Program-made: the position numbers and the translations under genes
The notes under the pieces: generated by a model
Database searches by the model: none
What the model saw: the letters and a program-made list of their open reading frames with translations, nothing else
What the model was told of the DNA's origin: nothing
Source: Scolanthus callimorphus
Lineage: Eukaryota > Cnidaria > Anthozoa > Actiniaria > Edwardsiidae
DNA: 64,000 bases
Assembly: GCA_033964015.1 (NCBI GenBank)
Contig: CM066917.1
Span: 27,683,951 to 27,747,950 of the forward strand
Direction: 5' to 3'
Shown here: one piece after another, positions 12,369 to 41,369 of the stretch
Position numbering within the stretch: the stretch's first letter is position 1
Layout of the letters: each line of letters begins with the position of its first letter

Positions 12369-12624
12369 TACAACAAAGTTTGATAAAAATAACTGAGGAT
12401 TTACGAAAAAGTAGATGGCCCTTCAGGGCCACCGTATTTTTCCTAATAGCTCAGAGAGCGAGGTGATTCACAGTCTGTCCTTTTCACGAGCGAAGTAATC
12501 ACAATTGTTTTCTCTGCACAATTTGATTGGCTGAAAGATCAAAGATCTTGCTCTCGACCAATCACAACCCACCAATCACAAATTACTCATGGCAGTCATG
12601 TGAAAACCGCTCTTTAGGAGACGA

Positions 12625-12815
12625 ATTACATATAGAATCCTATGATCTCTTTTTTGTATAAATTGAGGACGAGATATCATAGGATTCAAGTATATTCAAG
12701 CGTTCAGTCGGTCGATTCCGCCGAAAATAGCACTCAAAAAGACGACATCGCCCTCGTCGCTGCGCGACTCATGCGATATCGCTTTCTTCGTGCTATTTTC
12801 TTAGCGGAATCTAGC
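12625..12815. repeat. short palindromic MITE-like elements
   Basis: Two palindromes lie side by side. One is aatcctatgatctc / gatatcataggatt, at about 12634-12690. The other is gattccgccgaaaatagcac (from about 12714) with gtgctattttcttagcggaatc (ending about 12813). No coding evidence. Confidence 0.55.
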
Positions 12816-12834
12816 CTTCTGAAGCTTTGAATAA

Positions 12835-13018
12835 TCCTATAGAAATCCCTAAATCGACATCTAAAAACAAAGTTTCTGATTTGATTTGATCTACGGCCAA
12901 AATTAATCGAGAAATATGCTCTATATTCTCTAAATCAGCCGATGGAAATGGATGCTTTCTCCAACTTGGTAATAATGTTGCTATGCTATCAAAATAGCGG
13001 CTGACACGGGCTCTTTAA
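12835..13018. mobile_element. MITE half, family ending ggctgacacgggctctttaa
   Basis: This is the right half of the family whose complete copy lies at 17884-18116. It shares ttctctaaatcagccgatgg, read in the opposite orientation, and the terminal ggctgacacgggctctttaa. The left end appears truncated. It abuts the acceptor of the next exon at 13042. Confidence 0.6.
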
Positions 13019-13041
13019 CTGCGATAACCATTTCCATTCAG

Positions 13042-14755
13042 AATCAAGTATCTCTGCCCTGGGTGGACGATCACCCAGACGTCTTCAGTGACCCGACCTT
13101 CACTCTGACCGAGTCTGACTCATGGGATTTTACCCCTCCCACCTCCCCTCGCCTGTGTATGAACCACTAGAAGCATCTAATGGCAATAGGAATGGCGACA
13201 CGTGGGGCAGCCAAGACCCAGGTAAGTACTCGGGCAAACTTTGAATTTCAACTGTCAAAAATCGTTTCACGTGGAGACAGAACAGGTTTTTGTCAAGCGT
13301 GTAGACGGGTAGATGCAACCGAGGGTAATGGTTTGAGAGCTAAATGTGATATTTGCCCTTCTCCCTAGCGGTCTCTGACTATGTAATTTATGACTTCCTC
13401 CCTAACGGACTCCATGTCCCTCACTATGTTCTCCCTCACTAAGGTCGCTCACTATGTGATCTCTGTCTTCCCTCTAGCGGACACCATGTCCCTCACTATG
13501 GTTTCGGACATCCCCGAAGACGCGGACCTGGCGGAGACCTTCTACTCTCAGTTCGAGGACGATTTCGAGGAGGACAGCGGTGCCGAGGGTTCGGACGAGG
13601 AGGAAGACGAGTACAGCGCGCTTGTGGGACGAATGGAGGACGCACTCGAACACAGTGCTGTAGATGTTGACCACACCCTGTCTGATGACGTCATGGGACA
13701 AGCGCTCACCTCAAGCATGAGGCAACAGCGGATCGAAGGACTTAGGGCGTATCCTTGATTTTTAAGTGATTATCATTATGGCTTTGAGATTTGCTGCGAT
13801 CAGGGCCCGACACTGCAACCATATGGTCGCCAATGGCGACTACATTTGGGAGTTGGCGACCAAAATTTTAGAGCTTGTCGCCAAATGGCACCCCATCTTT
13901 CTGAGTTCAGCTGAGATCCACGTTTATGTGGCGACTAAATTTTGCTTTCTGGCGAATAAAATGTTTGAATTAGTCGCCAGTGACACCTCGCGAAAAAAGG
14001 TTAATGTCGGGCCCTGTGCGACAGACCATTATCACGTTAATATGGTCTATTAATATCACGAAGCAGGAACATTTCGAAGCGAAGAAACATTTCTTTAAAC
14101 CAGGGATCAAACGGTGATGGGAGTTGACTATTGTTCACTCTCACATACTCTCATGGAGTTGCTGTCGAACGGTAAATACTCTCTGTAACTCTCATGTCGA
14201 TTTAGATTTAGTGCGCATGAGTCGTACCCATAGCTCCCAAGCTTGTCTGCTCGCAGGGGAGGCTCTGGGGACATCCATTTGAGGGATTTAGCTGGTTGGC
14301 TGATTTTGGACGTTGGGGCATGCGCAGAAATGTGTTTCTCTCAACGGCTCTGTATCAGATCTTGGGCATGCGTCAATGGCTGTCACCAGGGCACCTCCCG
14401 CGAGGTGACGAGCCGGGAAGCTCTGGGTAAGAGAATGGTTTGAGTGTAGAAACTCTTACCAGCTCCGTTTGATCAATGCCTTATTTCCTGATTTCTCCCG
14501 CCTTTGCTTGGTCATTGTCTTGTCAACTGTCATGAACCTTAACTCTCGGTTAGTGAATGTATGAAGCTACTGGGTAAAGGCGCGTTCCACCGCGCGTACT
14601 CATTCTTAAAGGATGCACGATTTGGTGATGCCATGAAAAACGAGGACTCTATTATGGACGGACTAGGCAAGATCGTTAGCAATCCTCGAGACTGCTTTCT
14701 CGTTGATCAGCTCCTCTTTATGGAGAAACAAGCAGAGATCGCAGCCATGACGTGA
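13042..14755 (+). CDS. 3' exons of an unidentified acidic protein (possibly NEK-kinase-tail-like)
   Basis: Three exon candidates: 13042-13221 (acceptor ttccattcag, donor gtaagt), 13478-13748 (acceptor cttccctctag, weak donor gtatcc) and 14554-14755 (acceptor ggttag, stop TGA). Phases agree across both junctions. The product is acidic, with an EDDFEEDSG / DEEEDEY stretch in exon 2. It ends with a helical-looking tail (AYSFLKDARFGDAM, then DCFLVDQLLFMEKQ) that reminds me of the C-terminus of some NEK kinases. I cannot confirm that. In exon 1 the coding-like frame switches once between about 13133 and 13153, which again looks like a 1-base indel. No upstream exons were found, so this may be a gene fragment or a gene whose 5' part I missed. 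Confidence 0.45.
13801..14016. mobile_element. MITE with CAGGGCCCGACA-type ends
   Basis: The left end is cagggcccgacactgcaacc and the right end ggttaatgtcgggccctg, complementary over about 18 bp with one or two mismatches. The interior repeats gtcgcca / tggcgac. It lies within the last intron of the acidic-protein gene. CAGGG...CCCTG ends resemble hAT-type elements, but I see no convincing 8-bp target duplication. Confidence 0.6.
14216..14436. mobile_element. MITE of the cattctcgtacccagag family, copy 1
   Basis: Diverged copy of a palindromic ~220-bp family seen at least five more times in this window (18524, 27291, 49740, 50048, partial near 59340). Ends resemble CATTCTCGTACCCAGAGCTC and its complement. 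The middle carries gcatgcgcagaaa and gcgcatgcgtcaa. It lies in the same intron as the previous MITE. Confidence 0.65.
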
Positions 14756-15039
14756 AATATGGATTTTTAGCTGAAATCTAGTCAAGTTATTTTTACGAAC
14801 TCACAACACGAATCGGTGTTCCGGGCCGTTAGGAATTGTCTATATAGTATTTTGTTCTTAGATACATTTAGGTAGGAAATTTGTTTGATACTAATGTTAT
14901 GTTTCTATGCTTTAGGGCAAAAGTAGCGAAGCCAGTTTGAGATCAGGAAACTATAGAAGTTACTTGGCGCTGGTGCCCTTTTAAAGCCACACGTTGAGTA
15001 TATATTCATAGAATATCGTTGAACATTACGGAAAGCAAT

Positions 15040-15380
15040 TGCACAATGTCTACAATGGCATCGCAAGGCCGTTTACGCTTGCAATTTTTGTCGCGCGAGC
15101 CGCGGCGATTTTTCTCGCGCGTACGCGTCAACTCGAAATCACTAATGTAAACTAGATGCAACTCGGCGCGACCGACCGCAAATTTTGTCGCCTGATGTCG
15201 CAGAGATTTCAAACATGTTCTAAACTCTTTTCAACTTGATGCGAAATGAAGAAAAGAGAGCACAGAAATCGCACCGGATTTGCATCTCGATTACACTAGA
15301 GAGTTGGAATTGCAACTCGCCCGAGAAAAATCGCCGCGACAAATGCAGCAAAAATCGCAAGTGTAGACCGGCCCATTTGA
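15040..15380. repeat. foldback repeat rich in tcgcgcg/cgcgacaaa
   Basis: Imperfect inverted repeat: acgcttgcaatttttgtcgc near 15074 pairs with gcaaaaatcgcaagtgt near 15345. Inner segments (ctaatgtaaac / attacactag) also pair. It has no long frame. Confidence 0.45.
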
Positions 15381-15455
15381 GGGGCCTTGAAAATCAAAGG
15401 TGGCTGGTTCTAGAGCAGCCTAGAATTCGGGGGTGTACATATTGACTTGTTCCCT

Positions 15456-15524
15456 GCTAGCAGAGGCTCTTTTCTCTGCATTTCGCTGGCTGAATGCGGA
15501 GAAAAGAGCCTCTGCTAGCAGAAA
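15456..15524. repeat. near-perfect 29-bp-stem hairpin
   Basis: ctgctagcagaggctctttt and its complement aaaagagcctctgctagcag flank a short loop. Part of the same motif occurs at about 54020 (gctagcagaggc), so it is the core of a dispersed repeat. Confidence 0.75.
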
Positions 15525-16039
15525 AATTGACCTGTACAATGGCTAAACAGAAAGTTCCAGCGTTAGGAGGAGGAACTAAAAATTCCAGGGTGGATAGCTG
15601 AAACTTGTGGAACGCGTTTTTTTTTTTTTTTTTCGACGCTGCCCAGTGAAGTTTCGAATTAATACACGAGTGTTATGCTAAATTGACATGAGCCTCGGAT
15701 ATTAAAAAAAACATTCAAATGTCACGTTCAAAATATTCCGAATCTAGCAGGTCGTTACTTGTCACGATTGGTTCGCTTGTCATTGTATTATATGTTATCA
15801 AATGTAGATTTGTAAATAGCGTTCCACCTTCCATGACTAGATTTCAGTACTATACTGTAGGTGTGAAATGTGAGGCCTGGGTTTTGAAAGCTCAGTAAAG
15901 GCGTGGTTTATTTGAAGGTGTCTTTGTTAAATGAGTTTCACTCTTGATTGGCTTCGTGTAGTTTGCAACACTCATCTGAAAATTGCTCTATTGCAATAAT
16001 GCTTACATTGTAATAAACCAACTTTGTTCAGCGAGTTTT

Positions 16040-16830
16040 GTTTTCCCTCGAATCTCGATGTTTCCCTCCACTTCGTCTCGGGGTAATACAAGGTCAAAAT
16101 GCAGTCATCCTCCCTCTATAAGTACAATGATTAACGTGATCCCCCCCTCAGAGCAGTTAAACGTTTTCGTGATCCCCCCGCCTCCTATTTGACCTAGTAG
16201 AAGACAATTTACAGATAGAGGGGATCGCATTTTTCTTTCGTTGCGCGCGAAGCGCGCCCGAATTTTGATAAACGCATTTCATCAAGCCTCGGAGAAAGTG
16301 TAGATGAACATTCCGTTTTTTTATATATAGTAAAAAAATCCTCTGGGTTTTATTATTCATGCGCGCAATTGCGCGCCCAAATGACGAAATTATTATTATT
16401 CATTTGCGTGAAGCGCGGCTCAAATGACGAAATTCTATGGCTGTAACGTCGAACTCACGCTTACTCTTCTTTCGAACATAGTGACTGCCCGCCAGGCCTA
16501 TCACTGCAGGGCATTTTTGGTAGTTTGTTTTTCCTCGCCAAGATACACGTGTTCTTGTGAACGGTGCGAAGGTAGTGTCTTCGTTGCGCGAGTTTCCGAA
16601 GACTATATTAGATGATATTCTGCGCGCCGAATTTTTTTTTATTTATTGAGTGAAGTGAAGTAGAAAAATGCAAATAATAGAGAAGTTGCTGGAAAAACTA
16701 CTTAGAAAATTTCTTGTGGTTCCTCCTTTCAGGGCTTCAGGTTTTGTGAGATCCCCCTTTTTCGCTCCCCCCAAAATGAAGTGATCCCCCAAAATCCTCT
16801 GCCCCTTCCCAGGCGATAAAATTTCCCACC
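16040..16830. repeat. dispersed repeat with gatcccccc tracts
   Basis: Segments at 16100-16190 and 16680-16800 are the reverse complement of parts of the TIR element at 42150-42522. Shared strings include tcctccctctataagtacaa, gggcttcaggtttt and tttcgctcccccc. Small inverted pieces with gcgcgaagcgcg separate them. The ORFs here are shadows. This is a fragmented copy of that family. Confidence 0.55.
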
Positions 16831-16859
16831 CTGCACAAACAAAAGGATTCCTCTGAAAA

Positions 16860-17560
16860 AGTGAACAAAGACATAGTACAATAACAGGGTGTCAGTTTCC
16901 TAACCATTCTCTATAAACTATGGTTAGACGCTTTTTATTTTTGGTTTTCCGCTCTTTCGCTTCCGACGCGAAAAGCAAAACGAATGCACTAGGCAAGGAT
17001 CCGATTGGTTCACACGGATTGATTGACAACGCAGACACGACTGCCAAACTCCCCGAAGCTGACAACGGAGGGTCACATGTTACCTGAAAAGCTGTAATGA
17101 CATTTCCGGCAAAACAAAACTATATTATAAAGAGCTGTGGCAAAATTCGCAACATTTTAATCAACCTACTTCTGTACACCCTTAACTACATGCGACTCTA
17201 ATTAGATGCCTTAAAAAGCCTACAAATGATTTAATAATTATTTTCTACAACTTTTCGAAGTTCCACATTCATCTTTTTTCCCTTGATTAGCTCTTTCAAA
17301 CTCGAGACTCGACTGCTGGGTTGCACAAGGCAGCATCTTGCAGAGAGCATTCCCGAGAGTATAGCATCTTGTTTCTCATGATTACCTCCGTTATGCAAAT
17401 TACCCATATCAAACCATGTGATGCTTACATGAAGAAAAATTCTTTGTTTTTCTGAGAATTTTGTCGGCGTTTTCACGTGGATATTAAAACATCTTTTCAA
17501 ATGGCCAATTTCCATACGTAAAACAGACACAGCCGGTCGACCCTTCGTATGAGACAAGAC
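16860..17560. other. no gene recognised; diverged dispersed repeat at 17375-17520
   Basis: An open minus frame of 108 codons (17231-17557) resembles no protein I know. Part of it (about 17375-17520) is similar to intergenic DNA at 59640-59830, for example tttacgtgg / ttcacgtgg within a shared order of segments. I therefore treat it as repeat-derived. Confidence 0.4.
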
Positions 17561-17705
17561 AGATTATCGTACTTGGCTACCAAAGGCTACAGTCAGTACC
17601 CAGACGGTATTTTTTGCGTCTCTTGTGGCGATTTCTCTATGAAAATTGTTTTGGAGGCGTTGGGACTGGGAATGAGTATCACACGGCGCGCAATGAACTG
17701 TGGGA

Positions 17706-17805
17706 TCTCCGCATATCCCATAACTCTCTGCGCGTCCTGCTAAAACTATCCCACAACTCCCTGCGCGCCCTGCTATAACTATCCCACAAATCTTTGCGCG
17801 CCCTA
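17706..17805. repeat. 33-bp tandem repeat, three copies
   Basis: Three consecutive copies of a 33-bp unit containing atcccacaactccctgcgcg. Short array downstream of the GPI 3' end. Confidence 0.7.
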
Positions 17806-17883
17806 AAAAAAACCGGAAAGCGTCTGGGTAGGAGACTGGGTGTAAGAACCATTACCAGAGGACACCTTTGTGTTCAGTTCTTA

Positions 17884-18116
17884 TTAAAGAGCCCGTGTCA
17901 GCCTCTATTTTATTAGCCTAGCAACATACAGAGTCAGAGAAAGCATCCATTTCCATCGGCTGATTTAGAGAATATACAGCAATGTTCTCGACTGAACTCG
18001 GTAAATCAAATATGAAACTTTGTTTTAGATATTTATTTAGAGATTTCTACACGTTATTCATCTTCTTATATGGAATGAAAAGAACAACAAGGGAGTGGCT
18101 GACACGGGCTCTTTAA
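17884..18116. mobile_element. complete MITE with TTAAAGAGCCCGTGTCAGCC ends
   Basis: Terminal inverted repeats are ttaaagagcccgtgtcagcc and ggctgacacgggctctttaa. Partial copies are at 12835-13018, 19601-19680 and 23448-23612. This copy sits about 170 bp past the GPI stop codon. On the GPI strand it supplies attaaa (at its proximal end) and aataaa near 18030, the first candidate poly(A) signals after the stop. Confidence 0.75.
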
Positions 18117-18284
18117 TTCATCATGATTTGTTCTACAAAACAAAAGAAGCTTTGTGACGCAACTCGTGAACAATGCACGTGTTTTTACACCGGGGTAGAG
18201 CCAGAAACCGAGTATAAATTTGATTCGACAGATAACAAATCGCTCAGAAAACGGCCTTGGCAAGGATGTTGAGCCTGGAGAAAT

Positions 18285-35610
<17,326 letters not shown>

Positions 35611-36024
35611 CTAATTGATGATCGGCTTACTGGAGAGAAAAAAATACTTTACAGAAGAGAAAAACCTGGGGAGAGCGACATTTTTTCCGCACCCTAACCT
35701 CCCTTCGGCCTTAGTAAGGTACACAAGGCGACACAAGGCCTACCACAAGGCCGGATCTAAAAACATAGTTTATGTTGTAGTCCCGGCATTATTATAGCAA
35801 ATCGAAAATAGTTGCGACCATTTTGAGCTACACTGACATCTTATTTCATTTTCTAATTTCTTTTTTCATTAAAGACATGTTTTTAATCGGACTTCCTGTG
35901 GTGAATTGATTTTGAACAGTGGTCTCCCTGTGGTCGATAATACACAATCACAACAACGAAGCCGGCCATTTTCTTTTTCTTTTCTAGATAATCAAAGCCT
36001 TTATTCCTTGCTGTATCCCTTAGA
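35611..36024. promoter_or_regulatory. shared intergenic region between divergent GPI and FMO copy 1
   Basis: Only 414 bp separate the GPI ATG (minus) from the FMO copy 1 ATG (plus), so the two promoters must lie here or overlap. From about 35874 the sequence (tttttaatcggacttcctgt...) is duplicated upstream of FMO copy 2 near 43108, so at least ~150 bp belongs to the FMO unit. No clear TATA box. Confidence 0.5.
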
Positions 36025-38690
36025 ATGATAGAAGTAGCGGTAATAGGAGCAGGGGCAGCGGGATTGTGTATTGGACGCCATTTGCTAGCAAAACCAGAGG
36101 TTTTCAAGGCTACGATTTACGAGCAAACCAACCGAGTTGGAGGGACATGGGTTTACAGTGAAGACATCGGTGTTGATAATCATGGTCAGCCTGTGCATTC
36201 TAGTATGTACTGGAACCTTAAGTAAGTATAGTCTTTTAATACAACTGTTTCGTGTGTCCCTGCAATTTCTCTTATGCAACATTTGAATTTTTTTATTTCA
36301 TTAGGGGGAGGGGGCACCCTCAAAAATACCAAAGTCATCAAAATTCATCCACCCTATGAATACTCCTACATTGCAAGGTATATCAGATATATTGCCTTTT
36401 ATTTTGACTATGATCCCTTTTATCAAAGACAAAAGAGTGTTCACTCAGTTTCTACTTTGGTCACTAATAAAAATATATCAGATTTCCTGTATCACTTTTA
36501 AAATTTAAAGTGTAAGCTTTTACACAGCTTAAAAATCTCCAAAAAATCTTATTTTACCCATTGTATTGTTCATTCCTCCAGAACGAACCTCCCAAAGCAA
36601 GTTATGGCCTTCCCAGATTACCCTTTCCCAGATGAACTGGAGAGCTATCTCGGTCACAAAGATGTCACTAAATATCTTGATGACTATGCTAAACACTTTG
36701 GCATCAGCAATAGCATTTCATTTAACACTGCTGTGGAGCATGTGAAGACTCTTGCTGGAGATAACAAAGATTTACCCAAGTGGGAGGTGAACATTAGAAA
36801 TCTTGAGGACAAGAAAAGGAGTACAAATGTCTTTGATGCAGTTGTTGTCTGTAATGGGTGAGTATTACTCTTACTTGTTTACATTTTTTCATTGTTATTT
36901 TTTCCCACATTATACAGGGCATCTGGTAAGTGCAGTGAAAATGAAAAAAAGTGCAGCATTTTTCCAGAATAGTGCGGCAGTAAGGGCGGTAAAATGCGTA
37001 ATAGTGTGGCCATAGTGCGGTACTTAAAAACGTTTTTTTCGTGGGTTTTAGTTGTTCCTAGTTGCTTTGGGTGAAAAATCGCCCAAGGTTTCATCTGACA
37101 ATGTTACAATGTTTATATGAGAAGTGTGTTTCCATTCATTTAAACTAATGGGAGAGATTTTTTTAGTGAAAGTCAGATTTTTTGAATTTGGCAAGGAAAA
37201 CGTACCAGGCAACATTAGAAACATGGAAACCATGTCCTTTTTTTGTTCTTTCTTCTCTGGTATTCTATCCTTCTGTACATTCTAATCTATGTGAGGCTGG
37301 CTAAGCTTGCAATGTCGCGCAGTGGAAAACATTCTCATCTGTGCAGTCCCAATCAGAGAGGAATACCTTCTCCTCTTCTTGCAGCCTCTTGTTGTGTGTA
37401 TTGGACATCTTTGGCAACTATGATGCGAAAATTAAATGCCAATACACAATGGTATTATAATAATAAAATTAATTAATTAAGTGTCTTTATTCTTTAAAAG
37501 ACATATATCTTAACTTACATTTATTTGGACTGGACTACCCATTAACAGCTACTTAAATGCCAATACACAATGGTATTATAATAAATAAAATTAATTAATT
37601 AAGTGTCTTTATTCTTTAAAAGACATATATCTTACTTACATTTATTTGGACTGGACTACCCATTAACAGCTACTTAACTAAGCTATTCTAAAAATTAACT
37701 AATACTAGAAACACTACACTAAAAATCTGCACTAAACTGTACTAAAAAGTAACCTAAACTAAATTATGTTTACAACTGTAAAAAAGGTATATTTATTTAT
37801 AAAAGTGTTCATAAAATGATCTGTATTGACTAATAACAAGATAAATATTTCTTATAGTCACTATTCAATACCACGGAAACCAGATATTCCTGGACTGGAC
37901 ACTTTTCCCGGTCTAGTAATGCACAGCCATGATTACCGCCATCCCGAGAAGTTCACCAGTATGGATGTAGTTTTACTCGGGGCTTTCGCCTCAGGACAAG
38001 ACATTGCGATTGATCTGTCAAAAACAGCGCAGCATGTTTACCTCAGTCACCGAAAAGACAGACTAAAAAGTGAGCTTCCTGCAAACCTTGAGCAATTCCA
38101 GCCTATCAAAGAGCTATTTCCAGATGGAAGAGTATTATTCGAGGATGGCGAGGAGCGCAAAGTTGATGTGCTGATGTTTTGTACTGGGTATGAAGTCTCT
38201 TTTCCTTTCCTGGACAAGTCCTGTGGTATATCAGTGTCTGATAACCACATTACGTCATTATACAAGCACATATTCAATGCCCGGTATCCGAATATGTCAT
38301 TTATTGGGCTTCCATACCGGATCTGCCCTTTTCCCAGTTTCACTTGCAGGCTGAGTACATCGTGGCAATGTTAACAGGAAAGGTGCATCTTCCAAGCAAG
38401 GCTGAAATGGTAGCGGAGGTAGAAAAAGAGTTCAAGTCACTCATCGCAGAGGGCCAGCCCGAGCACCACGCACATTTCTTGGCCCAAAGCAATGGGATTA
38501 TAACGACATGATCGCAGATCTTGCAAAGTGTGAGCGATTACCTGATGTTGTAAAGAACTTATACGAGTATACATGGAAATATCGCACTTTTCATTTGCTG
38601 ACCTACAAGCAGAAAGAGTATCAAGTGATATCTAAGGAGGAATTTAAAGAAGTAACACCGACTGAAATAGAAAAGGACCTTGCTCCATAG
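36025..38690 (+). pseudogene. flavin-containing monooxygenase copy 1, broken by two frameshifts
   Basis: Exons are 36025-36221, 36582-36857 and 37858-38690 (GT-AG, phases consistent). FMOs use FAD and NADPH to oxygenate N or S in small molecules. The N-terminus has the FAD motif GAGAAGLC, then GGTWVYSE. Exon 3 has the FMO motif FPGLVMHSHDY and FCTGY. The NADPH-binding GxGxSG is GAFASG here (Phe codon 37985-37987; copy 2 has GAGASG). Compared with copy 2, one base is missing near 38333-38336 (after CPFP) and another near 38474-38480 (after AHF). The frame returns for the last ~60 residues. The lost Gly plus two deletions make it a likely pseudogene unless the deletions are assembly errors. It is head-to-head with GPI. 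Family closest to invertebrate FMO/senecionine-N-oxygenase-like proteins, as I judge it. Confidence 0.88.
37434..37673. repeat. two tandem copies of a ~120-bp unit in FMO copy 1 intron 2
   Basis: The unit starting aaatgccaatacacaatgg and ending cattaacagctactt occurs twice in direct succession, nearly identical. FMO copy 2 intron 2 lacks it as far as I can see. Confidence 0.85.
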
Positions 38691-38699
38691 ATGATAGAT

Positions 38700-40225
38700 A
38701 CTTTATTAATATAGATACATTGCAGGCGACTGGCTGAATTGCGTATGATATAATATTATACAATGTTAATAATATAAATTTATAAAATGTTAAGAGAAAA
38801 TCTAAAATCTTATTATATATATATATATATATATATGTGTTTCTATTCTTCATTACAGCCGACTGGCTGAATTGCCTATGATATAATATGTTACAATGTT
38901 AAAAATATAAACTTATATAAAATCCTAAAAATCGCGGTGAGGACGATGTAAAACGACCTTAGCCTTAAACCCTTAACCCTAAACTCAATCTAACCCGAAC
39001 TTAAATATAATCCGAAGGCTAAACCTAACCTTAGAAGTGGCACAAAGCCAAGGGTTTTGCCTATAAAGCCGCAAAGATTTGTCTATTGTTTTGAATTCAA
39101 AAGAGCTTTTCATCCTACCTGGCGCATTGTTAACCCTTTGTAGCCCGAATTTATCTCTGTAATTGCGCTTATTTTGCAAGGTTCTTCTACTTGAAAAAGT
39201 TAAAGACTTCCTGCTCCCCCCCCCCCCCACCAAAAAAAAACCCAGCTGTTTGTAAAGACTAAGGGCTCACCCTTTTCAGTGAAGGCCGTTGGATTCTTGG
39301 TTTCGCTTGTCGAACAGAGAGCGATCCATGAATTCGCTTTATAAGTGCTTTTTCAAGTCATTTTCTACTACAGGAGCCACTTTGCTTGCATCATAAAGCA
39401 AACAAAGTCGGTAGAGACAAACTTGTGGAAGAAGTCACAAGTGAGGAGCAAATTTTACGAGCAAAATCGAGTCACAAAGAATTTGGCAGGCCGTGTGATG
39501 ACTCGTCTAGTATTATGAAGCTTCTCTGTTGTTCTGTAGCAGGATTTCAGCACTGTCAAGACAATTTGGGTTAGTTTTGAATCCAAAAGAATGCATTCGG
39601 CGCAATATTCAGTTGACAGGTGCGAGTGACTAGGCACTTATAAAAAATATCTAAAACCGGGGCCAGGGAGGAAGTGCTGTCAATTTTTTAAAGTTTTACC
39701 CATAATGCCTTGCGCTTGAAAAAAGGAAGACACTGTTTTACAGCGATCTCGCGGTGATTTTTGGTGAAAATGCAGAGAGGCTAGTTTAAGGCTATTTTAA
39801 CAATGTTTCTGCAGTTTGTTTGTCAAAAATCGGAAAATCGAAAAACAGTCCCAAAGATCACTTAGGTGGTTCTTGCACCGAGCCGTTCATATATTTCAGT
39901 TCTTCATAACAGCTGACTGGCTGAATTGCATATGATATATATGATACAATGTTAAAATTATGAAAACCTTTGTATATATGTATAATTCAATTCTTCTTTA
40001 CATTGCGTATGATATAATATGATACAATGTTAAAAATATAAATTTATAAATGTTAAAATAAAAACTAAAACCTTATTTATATATACATATTTCAATACTA
40101 CATTACAGCCAACTGGCTATAAATTTATAAATGTTAAAATAAAAACTAAAACCTTATTTAAATATACATATTTCAATACTACATTACAGCCAACTGGCTG
40201 AATTACGTATGATATATTATTATAT
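38700..40225. repeat. repeated actggctgaattgcgtatga units interrupted by other elements
   Basis: Units with cattacagccgactggctga and tgatataatatgttacaatg occur near 38716, 38855, 39908, 40000, 40100 and 40180, separated by AT-rich DNA. A (at)n run lies at 38812-38836. Between about 38930 and 39895 other sequence is inserted, ending in a relative of the foldback end at 9850-9880 (cacttaggtggttcttgcac). No gene. Confidence 0.6.
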
Positions 40226-40510
40226 AGACACGAGTTTTTTACTTGGAAATACACCACTTGTAGATCTCATACGAAGCTACATCCGGGACCTGAGTGACAT
40301 ATTTTCCTTATCCTCACTAGTGAGGATATCGGTCAAAATAAAAGTGCTAATGGAAATCAATTTGGAGTATTTTTTTCTGGTTTGTCTATATAATAAAAAG
40401 AAAATTACAATATTTTACTCATTCGCTGCACTCATTCGTAAAATATTGTTCTTGCCACTCGAAAATAAAACTCATATCTTCGTGCCTCCGTGTAATATCC
40501 TCTTTATATA
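40225..40510. mobile_element. diverged MITE, ccgtgtaatatcctctttata end
   Basis: Related to 19690-20220: cactcgaaaataaaa, cttcgtgcctccgtgtaata and tcactagtgaggatat are shared. The left end is less clear. Confidence 0.5.
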
Positions 40511-40919
40511 TGATGCAATGTTAAAAATATGATTATAAAAATCTAAAGCCATATTTATATATATACTTCAATTCTACGATATATTTGACAATATTATTCC
40601 TCAAGCCCGAATGGACTCTGAGTCAATAGCCCATATTTTTAGTCAAATCACACTAGTGGTCTATTATTGTCAATGCTGCGTGTTCTGATTGGTTGAGCGA
40701 AAAGTGTCAGAATTGAAAGCCAGAAAACGGCAAATGACCAGACAAGAAAACGTTTTTGGCTATATAAATTGACCTACTAGTGTGCCTTCGGCCTCGAGGA
40801 ATAATTGTTAAATATTCTTATTCGCTCACACGCTTAAACGAACAAAAAATATTTATTAATAATAAATAAATAATATAAATTTTGATATAGCGCCATTTCT
40901 ACTAAATAATTGTTCTACT

Positions 40920-41350
40920 AAATAAAATTAAATCAACTAAAAATATAAAACATAAAAATGAATAAATAAAAACGCGCCTAAATAGTAATGTTTTGATGGC
41001 TGACTTAAAAACACTCAGTGATTTAATGTCACGTATATCATCAGGCAGGGCGTTCTAAATAGAGGGAGCTGTATAAGAGAATGCCCTTTGGCCATAAGTC
41101 TTAAGTTTGCATTTTGGTCTAGTAAGGAGTGACTTGGACGAGGAACGTAGTGTTCTAGTGGTCCCTTATCATTCAATGCCTTAAAAGTCAAAAGTAAAAC
41201 TTTATAGTTGATCCGCTCAGATATCGGTAGCCAGTGTAGCTCTTGCAAAATAGGGGTGATATGGTACATAGTTCTTGCGAGACCCAGTCAGGAGACGCGC
41301 AGCACTATTCTGAACATGTTGTAGTTTCTGTATCTGGGTTTTAGGTATAC
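40920..41350 (-). pseudogene. 3' end of a LINE reverse transcriptase (CR1/jockey-like)
   Basis: Minus strand: IPKTQIQKLQHVQNSAARLL, then after a frame slip YHITPILQELHWLP, KVLLLTFKALND, and ALPDDIRDIKSLSVFKS. These are characteristic of the conserved C-terminal region after the reverse transcriptase domain of CR1/L2-type LINEs. It has at least one frameshift and one stop and is 5'-truncated. An AT-rich tail follows. A dead copy. Confidence 0.8.
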
Positions 41351-41369
41351 CAGAAAAGGGAATTACAAT

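Noticed and set aside
11825..12432. Two overlapping 180-codon minus-strand open frames, Phe-rich
   Set aside because: They run through the 19-bp minisatellite, whose unit simply lacks stops in those frames. The real first exon at 11875-11849 is in the same region.
38800..39000. Telomere-like ccctaaaccc runs near 38960-38980
   Set aside because: Only two or three irregular units (cccttaaccctaaac). Not an array.
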